Source of the DNA: Parabacteroides massiliensis
GTDB lineage: Bacteria; Bacteroidota; Bacteroidia; Bacteroidales; Tannerellaceae
Length of the DNA: 64,000 nucleotides
Direction: 5' to 3'
NCBI RefSeq assembly: GCF_900155425.1
Contig: NZ_LT700189.1
Span: 551,787 to 615,786, forward strand
A program made the position numbers and the translations under genes. The notes below the pieces were generated by a model, which was not told where the DNA came from, made no database searches, and saw nothing but the letters and a program-made list of their open reading frames with translations. Positions 27,868 to 36,118 of this stretch are shown one piece after another (the stretch's first letter is position 1; every line of letters begins with the position of its first letter).

Positions 27868-28874
27868 TGAAACAAGATACGATTCATATAAACGACCTCT
27901 CCATCGGTTACCGGACAAAGAACGACACCAAGTTGGTGGCGAGCCACATACAGGCCCGGATTTATAGTGGAGAATTGACCTGCCTGTTAGGAGCGAACGG
28001 AGTCGGGAAGTCGACACTCTTGCGTACGCTGTCGGCCTTCCAACCGAAATTGGAAGGCGAGATTGCCATCTTGGGACGTGATGTGGACAGCTATTCGGAC
28101 AAGGAGCTGAGCACGACGATCGGGGTTGTCTTGACGGAGAAATGTGACATCCGGAATATGTCCGTGCGGGAATTGGTCGAGATGGGGCGCAGCCCCTACA
28201 CCGGTTTCTGGGGGCGGTTGGGCAAAGAGGACAAGCAGGTCGTGGAAGAATCGATCGCCCTGGTACGGATCGAGAACCTGGCCTCCCGCATGGTTCACAC
28301 CCTGTCTGACGGGGAACGGCAGAAGGTCATGATCGCTAAGGCACTGGCCCAGGAAACGCCCGTGATCTTCCTGGACGAACCGACTGCTTTCCTTGATTTT
28401 CCGAGTAAGGTGGAGATCATGCAATTGCTCCATCATCTGACACGGAGCATGAATAAGACGATTTTCCTCTCCACGCACGACCTCGAACTGGCGCTCCAGA
28501 TCGCCGACAGGATTTGGCTGATGGACCGGTCGAACGGGATTGCGACCGGGACGCCCGAAGACCTTGCCCTGAGCGGTCATCTGAGCGGTTTCTTCGCCCG
28601 CAAGGGAATCGTGTTCGATACGGAGACCGGTCTGTTCCGCATCGATAACCAGTATTCGAGAGAAATACGCCTGACCGGTCACGGACAGAAGTATGCAATG
28701 GTCCGCAAGGCACTCCAACGGAACGGCATACGTGCCGGCCGGAATGTGGAATCGCCTGTGTGGATCGAGACGGGCGATCTGTCTGCCGCTTCTGCGTTCC
28801 AGATTCACTATCCCGACGGGCATACGCAAGCTGCCGATACCATAGAATCCCTTTTGCAGCAACTTGCCGTCTGA
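27864..28874 (+). CDS. btuD: Cobalamin ABC importer ATPase with C-terminal extension
   Basis: 336 residues. The first 255 form a standard ATPase: Walker A GANGVGKST (43-51), Q loop region, signature LSDGERQKVMIAKALAQ (LSDGE in place of LSGGQ), Walker B VIFLDEP, and H loop LSTHD. The last 80 or so residues (ITRIDNQYSREIRLTG onwards, with AMVRKALQRNGIRAG and FQIHYPDG) form an extra alpha/beta-looking module absent from E. coli BtuD. Start in a 4-bp overlap with btuC; a second ATG follows at once (27867). Confidence 0.92.
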   Translation: MMKQDTIHINDLSIGYRTKNDTKLVASHIQARIYSGELTCLLGANGVGKSTLLRTLSAFQPKLEGEIAILGRDVDSYSDKELSTTIGVVLTEKCDIRNMSVRELVEMGRSPYTGFWGRLGKEDKQVVEESIALVRIENLASRMVHTLSDGERQKVMIAKALAQETPVIFLDEPTAFLDFPSKVEIMQLLHHLTRSMNKTIFLSTHDLELALQIADRIWLMDRSNGIATGTPEDLALSGHLSGFFARKGIVFDTETGLFRIDNQYSREIRLTGHGQKYAMVRKALQRNGIRAGRNVESPVWIETGDLSAASAFQIHYPDGHTQAADTIESLLQQLAV

Positions 28875-28939
28875 CAAAAAAGCCTAAAAGGAAAAACTTT
28901 TTCCGTTTCGTTTGTTATTTCTATCAAAAAACAAATGAT

Positions 28940-29614
28940 ATGAGAAAGTATTTCCTTTATGCCAGCCTGTTGTTCGCGGGAATGTTTACCGCTTGTGATA
29001 ACGAAGATGCGGACGGGATCGATCCGTCGATTCCTTTCTACCAGAATTTGGGTGTCGAATATAATGTTACGCAGAACCATACCCATATAGGAGCCAATTT
29101 CAATAAGTATAACAGCGAAGGGGCCAATCTGCGCCTACCCGCCAAAGGCATTCTTTTTAACGGGAAAGAACCGGACTTCCTGGGGATGGGAACCTATATG
29201 TATATGTTGTCGGAATCAGGGTTGGCTCCGGTCACGTTCACCTTTACCCGCTGGAAAGGGCAGGTTTATACAAACAAGGCATCTATCGACGATGTCGATC
29301 CGATCGCGCTTCCCGAATCCCTGACGTCTATCAAAAGCAATGGCGCAACCGTCATCACCTGGATCGGAAAACCGATCGGGAAGGACGAATATGTCCAGGC
29401 GCACCTGACCTACGACGGCGGAGTCTATGATGTCAACAATACGCAGGAAGGCGCGACCTTCGTCACGCTGAACTTTACGAACCCGGCCTCTGCCGCCAAG
29501 GGAACCCTGTTCCTGAGCCGCATCAAAAAACTCCCCTTACAGGAGAGCAATGGTGCTGCAGGAGGAAAGATCGATGTCTCCTACGTGCGGAACAAGGATG
29601 TTACGTTTGAATAA
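28940..29614 (+). CDS. Lipoprotein of unknown function in the cobalamin uptake operon
   Basis: 224 residues from the ATG at 28940. The signal ends in MFTAC (lipid-modified C20), followed by an acidic DNEDADG stretch of the kind that sends Bacteroidetes lipoproteins to the cell surface. The body is beta-rich (FLGMGTYMYMLSESGLAPV, YVQAHLTYDGGVYDVN, ATFVTLNFTNPA). It is not BtuG (a beta-propeller) by size or pattern. It follows btuD by 65 bp without a visible promoter and ends 1 bp before the convergent cbiJ-cbiD gene. A surface corrinoid-binding role is inferred from operon position only. Confidence 0.7.
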   Translation: MRKYFLYASLLFAGMFTACDNEDADGIDPSIPFYQNLGVEYNVTQNHTHIGANFNKYNSEGANLRLPAKGILFNGKEPDFLGMGTYMYMLSESGLAPVTFTFTRWKGQVYTNKASIDDVDPIALPESLTSIKSNGATVITWIGKPIGKDEYVQAHLTYDGGVYDVNNTQEGATFVTLNFTNPASAAKGTLFLSRIKKLPLQESNGAAGGKIDVSYVRNKDVTFE

Positions 29615-31459
29615 TCATGATTGAAAGGCTATTTCCCCGCTTTCCGAAATCAGCAGGACGGAGAGCTTCCCGTCGGGGAGCAGAGGAGCGCAATGTTCCC
29701 AGCATTTCTGCAACAAGAGCGGGAAGAAACGTTGCTGTTCGGCCTCGCTGAACAGTTCCCATAGTTCCCTGGCAAGCGTCAGGGAATCTATTTTTTGTAC
29801 GGATTCCGGTTGGCAGCCAGCCTCTCCGGCCAGTCCTTTCAGAAAGGCTTTGTTCATGACGACTTTCTTGCTATGCGTGTCCAGTGCTCCTTCCGCCAGT
29901 TTGACGGCTTTACCGATCATGATTCCCATGATGACTTCGTCGAATTGCAGTTCGGCGGCTATTTTCAGCGTCTCCCCGATAAAGTTCCCGTAGTGTACGA
30001 ACATCTGCGGAGGAAGTTCTTCCGAAAACCGCTCCGCCAGGTAAGCCTTCAGGAAACGTTCGCTTTTTGCCCCAGAGTTGATGATGAGGCGGGAACATCC
30101 TATTGCTTTCGCCACTTCGGCTTCTTTCCGGATGGAGGCGATAAAGGCGTCGTTCGAAAAAGGACGTACGATCCCGGATGTCCCGATGATCGAAATCCCG
30201 CCGACGATCCCCAACTTCGGATTGAATGTCCGGGCGGCCAACTCTTTACCGCCCGGAACGGAGATCGTGACGACCACCTCCTTTATCTTGCCTGACAGGC
30301 CGTTTTCTTCCAATACCGCTGTCAGCTCTCCGGTCATCAGGCGGCGGGGAGTGGCATTGATGGCTGGTCCGCCTATTTCGAGGCCGAGGCCGGGAAGTGT
30401 CACCGTGCCGACCCCTTCACCGCCCCGGAACAGGATAACGGGGGCGGGAGATTGTCCTGCCTGCAACTCGATGCGGGCAATGACGGAACAGCCGTTTGTC
30501 ACGTCTGGATCGTCGCCGGAGTCCTTTATAACCGTGCACATGGCGGTGTTGTCCGCCCATTCGGTGGCAGCGACGGGGAGTGTGATCTTTTCTCCGGAAG
30601 GAAGCGTGATGCAACTTACCGTTTGTTCCGTCCGGCTCAGAAGGGCGACCAAGGCGGCTTTGGCAGCTGCCGTAGCACATGCGCCGGTCGTGAAACCACT
30701 CCGGAGCGGGAAGAAACCGGGAGCCAGGCGTTCGATGGCTTTGCGAAGCCCTTCCACACCTTGCACGAAGGTGAAACTGTCGGGCAGGAGAGGACGCTGT
30801 ATGACATAAACGGGAATGCCGAAGGCCTCGGCTGCTTCGACCTTTTCCCTGAAATATCCGCTTTCTCCGCTTTCTTTAGTCAGTATGGCATCCGGATGAA
30901 GCCGTTCCAGCAGTCCCTTTTCATCTTCCCCTTCATGAAAGAAAACGAGCCGTTCTCTCGGAAACCCCTCGGACTCGGCAAGCGAAAGCGACTCTTCCCG
31001 GTCCAGGATACGGAACCAACAGGGCGTCTGTTCCCAGTAAGGGCGCAGTTTCGCAATGGTCTTGACACCTGTCAGGGCCAGCAAGTTACAGATCCCGTCT
31101 GCACGCATGCGGTCGATGGCGGCGGCATAATCCGTACACCATACCAACCGCTTGTCCCGTGCGGGATATTGCCTTTCCAACCGGACGACCGGAATCTGGA
31201 GCCGGGAGGAAACCTTTGCAAGTGTCCGGTGCAACCGGATGGCGAAAGGGTGGGCGGCATCGACCAACAACGAGATTTCTTTCTCACGGCAGAACTGTTC
31301 CATCTCTTCTTCCTCCATACCTCCGGTGAGCCGGATGGCGTGGACGGCATCGATCGTCTGTTCGCTTCCGACCGTCGAGTAGTAGTAGGGCTTGCCCGCA
31401 CTCTCGACGACTTGTACGGCCTTGCGGCCTTCGGTTGTTCCTCCTAAGATCAGTATCAT
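29615..31459 (-). CDS. cbiJD: Fused precorrin-6A reductase (CbiJ) and cobalt-precorrin-5B C1-methyltransferase (CbiD)
   Basis: 614 residues from the ATG at 31459 (MILILGGTTEG), which leaves a 13-bp gap to the upstream gene; the longer in-frame start would overlap it. Residues 1 to about 250 are CbiJ/CobK (LGGTTEGRKAV at the N-terminus, VDAAHPFA, and LTKESGESGYFREKVEAA). Residues about 255-614 are CbiD (RSGFTTGACATAAAKAAL, then DSGDDPDVTNG and IGTSGIVRPFS). The two steps are neighbours in the anaerobic route. Last gene of the minus-strand corrin operon. Confidence 0.93.
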   Translation of the reverse strand: MILILGGTTEGRKAVQVVESAGKPYYYSTVGSEQTIDAVHAIRLTGGMEEEEMEQFCREKEISLLVDAAHPFAIRLHRTLAKVSSRLQIPVVRLERQYPARDKRLVWCTDYAAAIDRMRADGICNLLALTGVKTIAKLRPYWEQTPCWFRILDREESLSLAESEGFPRERLVFFHEGEDEKGLLERLHPDAILTKESGESGYFREKVEAAEAFGIPVYVIQRPLLPDSFTFVQGVEGLRKAIERLAPGFFPLRSGFTTGACATAAAKAALVALLSRTEQTVSCITLPSGEKITLPVAATEWADNTAMCTVIKDSGDDPDVTNGCSVIARIELQAGQSPAPVILFRGGEGVGTVTLPGLGLEIGGPAINATPRRLMTGELTAVLEENGLSGKIKEVVVTISVPGGKELAARTFNPKLGIVGGISIIGTSGIVRPFSNDAFIASIRKEAEVAKAIGCSRLIINSGAKSERFLKAYLAERFSEELPPQMFVHYGNFIGETLKIAAELQFDEVIMGIMIGKAVKLAEGALDTHSKKVVMNKAFLKGLAGEAGCQPESVQKIDSLTLARELWELFSEAEQQRFFPLLLQKCWEHCAPLLPDGKLSVLLISESGEIAFQS

Positions 31460-31472
31460 GACGTGTGTCTCG

Positions 31473-33410
31473 CTAATGGCGGAAAAGATGTTTGAACTCG
31501 TCTGCATAAAGGCGGGAAAGTCCCTCCCTGTTGTCTATGGCATCGCCGACGACTAACAAGGTTGTCAGCGTCAGGTTGTTTTCTTTTACGATCCGTTCCA
31601 GGTCTTTCAACTCGCCCCGGTAGATGCGTTCGTCTTTCCAAGTCAGCTTGTAGCAGGCGGCTACCGGTGTCGTCGGCGGGTAATGTTCCAAAAGCTCTTT
31701 CTGGACCTTCCCGGCAATGCCGGCGCTCAGGAAGATGCACATTGTGCTTTGGCTGGCGGCCAATTTATGCAGCTGCTCTTTCTCCGGCATGGGCGTACGT
31801 CCTTCGCCACGCGTCAGGATGATGGTCTGCACCTTTTCGGGAATGGTGAACTGGGAGCGGAGAGCTGCCGCGGCTGCCTGGAACGAGGAGATTCCCGGTG
31901 TGATATGGTAGCTCATGCCGTAGCGGTCGAAGAAGGCCATCTGTTCCTGTATAGCCCCGTAGATGCAGGGATCGCCCGTATGCAAACGTACGACGAACAG
32001 CCCTTTGTCATAGAACTCTTTCATGAGGGCGAATTGTTCTTCCAGGTTCATGTCGGCAGAGCTGCGAACCGTCGCCCCTTTCTTGGCGCACAGGGTGAGC
32101 TCTTTGGGAACGAGGCTTCCGGCATAGAGGATCAGGTCCGCGTTTTCCAGCATTCGTCTGCCCCGGATGGAGATCAGTTCCGGGTCGCCCGGTCCGGCTC
32201 CGACGATCTCGATGTGTCCGTGTCCCGGTTTTTCTTTTTGCCCGCTGCCTTCTTCGTCCCGTACTGCCGATTTGTTGATGGCTATCGCATAGGTGAAGTC
32301 TTTCGTCTGCCCTTTTTGTTTTTCCACTAATAACGGGCCGCCTTCCGCACTCAGGATGGCTGCCGCCTCCGAGACGCTGCCCGATCCGGTGACTTGCTTT
32401 ACTGTGGAAGAGGGATGGGGTACGGGAATCTTGTCCAGTTCCTCTGCCGGATAGGTCTTGAACGGGCGGTGCAGGTAGGTGTCCGCCAATTCCTTCAATA
32501 TCGGTTCGTCTTTCTTCAGATCGATGGAAGAGACATCGGCTATGCTCTTCAAGTTGAGTCCGGACAAGTTGGAGCAGAGAGACAAATCCGTGAGGACGGA
32601 TCTCATGTCCGCCAATCCCTTTTTGCATCCGACGCCTAAGTGAAGCACCTTCGGGAAGAATGACAGGCAGGGGATGGGAGATTGGGGATAGTAATAGGGG
32701 CTGACCGTGATCAGCAGGTCATATTTTCCCAAGTCGATATCTTTATACTTGTAGAAGATATCCACGTGTGGGGGGCAGGTCTTTTTCATATAATCCGTCC
32801 CCTCCGTGCGGACATGGAGCAGGAGGGCGGTCGGCCGGCGGTTGACGAAGCGGGTGATGCATTCGTTCATCGCCCGTTTCCTCGAAACGTCGAAAGTCTT
32901 GTCGTCCGTTTCCTCTAAGCCCGTGTGCCGGGAACAGTGTAGGCCCTCTTGCTGGTTGTAGGCCTCCTGTTCCCAGCCGTATTGCCGCGCCAACGTGTCC
33001 AATGCCCAGAGTCCCTGGTTGTCGCTCTGGGTTGTGACAACCGCCTCGGCGCCCAGTATGCGGGCCAATTCGTGTGTCAGTTCGTTCGCCCCGCCGATAT
33101 GGCCGGACAGTACCGACACGACATACTTGCCGGAACTGTCGAGGCAGACAACTGCCGGGTCCGTGTACTTGCTCTTGATGTACGGAGCGATACTCCGTAC
33201 GCAAATGCCCATCGCCCCGATAAACACTATCGCTTCCGATTTATCGAAAAGGTCGCCGGCCAACTCTTCGAAAGAGGTGAATAGTTCGACATCGTTATCT
33301 GCTTCTCTGCAATAGATAACGGTTTTACCCGGATATTCGTTCCGGATTTTGCGTGCTAACGGCAGACTGCTTGCCGAAACCACAAGAATATTCAGCATAT
33401 TTTTAGACAT
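31473..33410 (-). CDS. cbiGF: Fused cobalt-precorrin-5A hydrolase (CbiG) and precorrin-4 C11-methyltransferase (CbiF/CobM)
   Basis: 645 residues from the ATG at 33410 (an in-frame start at 33428 is possible); the start overlaps the end of the preceding gene by 8 bp. Residues 1 to about 390 are CbiG (FIGAMGICVRSIAPYIKSK, then LSGHIGGANELTHELA, and LGVGCKKG). Residues about 392-645 are the SAM methyltransferase CbiF (IVGAGPGDPELISIRGRRM, then LHTGDPCIYGA and ITPGISSFQAAAA). CbiF acts directly before CbiG in the pathway, so the fusion joins successive steps. Confidence 0.93.
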   Translation of the reverse strand: MSKNMLNILVVSASSLPLARKIRNEYPGKTVIYCREADNDVELFTSFEELAGDLFDKSEAIVFIGAMGICVRSIAPYIKSKYTDPAVVCLDSSGKYVVSVLSGHIGGANELTHELARILGAEAVVTTQSDNQGLWALDTLARQYGWEQEAYNQQEGLHCSRHTGLEETDDKTFDVSRKRAMNECITRFVNRRPTALLLHVRTEGTDYMKKTCPPHVDIFYKYKDIDLGKYDLLITVSPYYYPQSPIPCLSFFPKVLHLGVGCKKGLADMRSVLTDLSLCSNLSGLNLKSIADVSSIDLKKDEPILKELADTYLHRPFKTYPAEELDKIPVPHPSSTVKQVTGSGSVSEAAAILSAEGGPLLVEKQKGQTKDFTYAIAINKSAVRDEEGSGQKEKPGHGHIEIVGAGPGDPELISIRGRRMLENADLILYAGSLVPKELTLCAKKGATVRSSADMNLEEQFALMKEFYDKGLFVVRLHTGDPCIYGAIQEQMAFFDRYGMSYHITPGISSFQAAAAALRSQFTIPEKVQTIILTRGEGRTPMPEKEQLHKLAASQSTMCIFLSAGIAGKVQKELLEHYPPTTPVAACYKLTWKDERIYRGELKDLERIVKENNLTLTTLLVVGDAIDNREGLSRLYADEFKHLFRH

Positions 33411-34662
33411 GATCTTTACTTGTTGCACAAAAGATTGTAATTGGATTATTGGAATCGACCGTAATGTTCATTTCCGAATGCAGTTTCAGGCCGTTTTCTT
33501 TGACCGCTTCCCGAAACAGATTGCAGCTTTCTTCCGAAACGGAGTTGAAGACGATCTTGCCGTTCCGGTTGTCCAGGTGAGAAACGACCTTACGGATGAT
33601 CTCTTTCAGCTTGCCGCCATGACCGCCGATGAATACGGCATCGACAGCCGTATTCTCTTCGATCGGCAGGTCCAGAAAGTTGCCGATATGCAGGTTTATG
33701 CCGGGAGCGCTGTGCTGGCGTGCATTTGCCCGGATGATGCTCTCGCATTCTTCCCGCACTTCGAAAGCCCGGATATCCAGGTGAGGATACTGGCGTCGCG
33801 CTTCGATCGAGACCGATCCGGTACAGGCACCGATATCCCAGAAGGAGCGGCTGTCATGCAACTCCAGCAGGCTCAGGTCTATCACCCGTATCGGTGCTTT
33901 GGTGATCATCTTTGTCCGGTTGTTCAGCAAGACGAACTTGGTGTCGGGTATGCCTAAAGCCGGTCGTTGCTGCGTGCTGTTCGGATCCTTCATCAGCAGG
34001 ACGCAGTTCGGATTGGAGAAACTCATCTCGCTGATTTCCTCGATCGGGTAGGTTTTATAGATTTTCTCCTTCTCCGGGTTACCCAGGTGTTCGGCTACCC
34101 GCATGGTGTAATCCTTGTCCAGATGATATTCCATCATCCTCTTGGCTATGGCGTCGGGCGTATGGACCCGGTCGGTCAGTACACCGATCAACGGCCGGTA
34201 TTCCAGTAACGCCCGGTCGAGTTCGTGCCACGGCCGGCCGGTGACGGATACGGCGTGCATGTTCTCATATGCGATTTGTTCGTGGTGTGCGAACATCTGC
34301 AATGAGTTGAAGTAGGGGAATACTTTCATGCTTACCTCCAATAGCTTTTTCCGGACGGTGGAAGCGAAACCGAAGAAGAACGGGTCTCCCGAAACAAAGG
34401 AGACGATCACTTTGTCTTCCTGGATCAACCGGCTGTATTCGGCAAGGACGGCGTCTATCGGAGCCTTGATCTCGATCCATACCGCATCGGCGGGCAGGAA
34501 CGGCCTCACGATCTCGTAATGCCGCTTTCCTCCGGAAAAGATGTTGTCGTGTTTGATACTTTTGATAATGCCCTCTATATGTCCGGGTTGCGGATTATCA
34601 TCCATCCCGACCATGTAGATGTGTGTTTTACCGTAATTTTCTACTGTTTCTTCAGGCTTCAT
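33403..34662 (-). CDS. cbiET: Precorrin-6Y C5,15-methyltransferase/decarboxylase (CbiE-CbiT fusion, CobL type)
   Basis: 419 residues. The CbiE half (1 to about 225) has VSFVSGDPFFFGFAS and the CbiT half (about 245-419) has FWDIGACTGSVSIEARRQYP (SAM-binding) and DAVFIGGHGGKLKE. It methylates C5 and C15 and removes the C12 acetate carboxyl. It overlaps both neighbours (4 bp with the upstream gene, 8 bp with the downstream one), so translation is coupled. Confidence 0.94.
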   Translation of the reverse strand: MKPEETVENYGKTHIYMVGMDDNPQPGHIEGIIKSIKHDNIFSGGKRHYEIVRPFLPADAVWIEIKAPIDAVLAEYSRLIQEDKVIVSFVSGDPFFFGFASTVRKKLLEVSMKVFPYFNSLQMFAHHEQIAYENMHAVSVTGRPWHELDRALLEYRPLIGVLTDRVHTPDAIAKRMMEYHLDKDYTMRVAEHLGNPEKEKIYKTYPIEEISEMSFSNPNCVLLMKDPNSTQQRPALGIPDTKFVLLNNRTKMITKAPIRVIDLSLLELHDSRSFWDIGACTGSVSIEARRQYPHLDIRAFEVREECESIIRANARQHSAPGINLHIGNFLDLPIEENTAVDAVFIGGHGGKLKEIIRKVVSHLDNRNGKIVFNSVSEESCNLFREAVKENGLKLHSEMNITVDSNNPITIFCATSKDHV

Positions 34663-36071
34663 ACGTCTCTACCGGGTTTTAATTGTTCAGCATCATTGTA
34701 ACATAAGATCGCGTTTACCAGAGTCGCGGCGAGGTTGCTGCCGCCTTTCCGTCCTTCGATGATGAGTTTAGGAATGGAGGTAAACGGCTTTACCATGTGT
34801 TTGGATTCCTGCACGTGCACGAAACCGACAGGAGCGGCAATGATGCCGGCGGGAGTGGCTTTCCCTTTCCTTACCAGCTCACACAGTTCCATTAATGCGG
34901 TCGGCGCATTGCCGAAAACATATAATGCATCGGGATGTTCCTGTACGGCAAGCCTAATGCCGGCCTGTGTACGGGTGATTCCTTTTTCTGTTGCAAGTTG
35001 TGCGGTCCGCTCGTCCTGCAAATAACATTTCACCTCGATCCCCATACGTTGCAAGGCGCCTTTGCGGATGCCTGAAGCGGCCATTGTGACGTCTGTGATG
35101 ATGGTGCGCACCTCGCCCCGGCTGAATTTTTCGTAGAGGGAAGCCACCGCGTGATCGTCGATCCGTAGGATGTTCTCCATATCGAAATCGGCTGTCGTGT
35201 GGATGGCATGGAGCAAGGCCCATTTCTTGTCGAGCGGTATTTCTTTGTTCTTGAGTTCTTTCTCGATGGTACGGAAACTGCGGATCATGATGTCCTGACC
35301 GATCCCGACATCCGTTTTCATCTTGATCTCCCCGTAATAGCCGCGCGGTGTTATGAATTTACCGCCGGCCTCGTACGACTGGGAGTTTCCGATCAGGATG
35401 ACGGTGAACATGTCGACCTGCTCAGGGTCGAACGCTGCCAGCGTGGTCAGGTTGACAACCTGCTCTTCGCGTCCGGCCTGGCGGACGTAGCCGACCGGTG
35501 TTTCGGGTGCGCGTTCTTCGAGAAACAGCTCCTTGAGGCGATATAGCTGCCAGTAGCGCCCTTCGCTTTTCGGATTGTAGACGGCTGTCACGAAGTCGCC
35601 GGTGGCAGCGGCCCGTATGCGTTTTTCAATCCGCAGCCAGGGGGTCATCAGGTCGGAGAGGGAGATGATACAGAGGTCATGTCCGATAGGCGCTCCCAAA
35701 AGCGAAGCTGCTTTTTGGAACGCGCTGATACCGGGTACGACCTCGATCTCCACTTGCGGCGCCTCTTTTTTTACTTGCATTTCATAGATCAACGGGGCCA
35801 TTCCGTAGATTCCGGCATCACCGGAACTGATCACTGTCACTGTTTTTCCTTCCGAAGCATATTTGTAGGCCTCTTCGGCACGTGCTTTCTCACGCTTCAT
35901 CCCGGTATCGATGCATTGGGCATCCGGACGGATTATATCTTGTATAAACTGGAAATAATAATTATATCCGATAATCACATCCGACCGGCTGATGGCAGAT
36001 AACGCTGCCGGCGTTATGTCTTCGCGACTTCCCGGACCAATGCCGGCAACAATAATTTTCCCTTTGTCCAT
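34659..36071 (-). CDS. cbiHC: Fused precorrin-3B C17-methyltransferase (CbiH) and precorrin-8X methylmutase (CbiC)
   Basis: 470 residues. CbiH half (1 to about 250): IIVAGIGPGSREDITPAALS, then ISSGDAGIYGMAPL and VPGISAFQKAASLLGAPIGH. CbiC half (about 265-470): HAIHTTADFDMENILRI with the catalytic histidine of the methylmutase, then TDVTMAASGIRK and ALMELCELVRKG. First gene of the operon; a TACCTTTG element is at 36105-36098 on the minus strand, between it and the acyl-CoA ligase gene. No cobalamin riboswitch is visible in the 47-bp leader. Confidence 0.94.
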   Translation of the reverse strand: MDKGKIIVAGIGPGSREDITPAALSAISRSDVIIGYNYYFQFIQDIIRPDAQCIDTGMKREKARAEEAYKYASEGKTVTVISSGDAGIYGMAPLIYEMQVKKEAPQVEIEVVPGISAFQKAASLLGAPIGHDLCIISLSDLMTPWLRIEKRIRAAATGDFVTAVYNPKSEGRYWQLYRLKELFLEERAPETPVGYVRQAGREEQVVNLTTLAAFDPEQVDMFTVILIGNSQSYEAGGKFITPRGYYGEIKMKTDVGIGQDIMIRSFRTIEKELKNKEIPLDKKWALLHAIHTTADFDMENILRIDDHAVASLYEKFSRGEVRTIITDVTMAASGIRKGALQRMGIEVKCYLQDERTAQLATEKGITRTQAGIRLAVQEHPDALYVFGNAPTALMELCELVRKGKATPAGIIAAPVGFVHVQESKHMVKPFTSIPKLIIEGRKGGSNLAATLVNAILCYNDAEQLKPGRDV

Positions 36072-36118
36072 ATGAGCTGTTTGTAAATTAACAGAAACAA
36101 AGGTACGATTTTCTTTAT

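Noticed and set aside
25660-28874. Heme or siderophore importer
   Set aside because: The sequence alone would allow it, but the cobalamin riboswitch directly upstream and the corrin genes nearby favour corrinoid transport.
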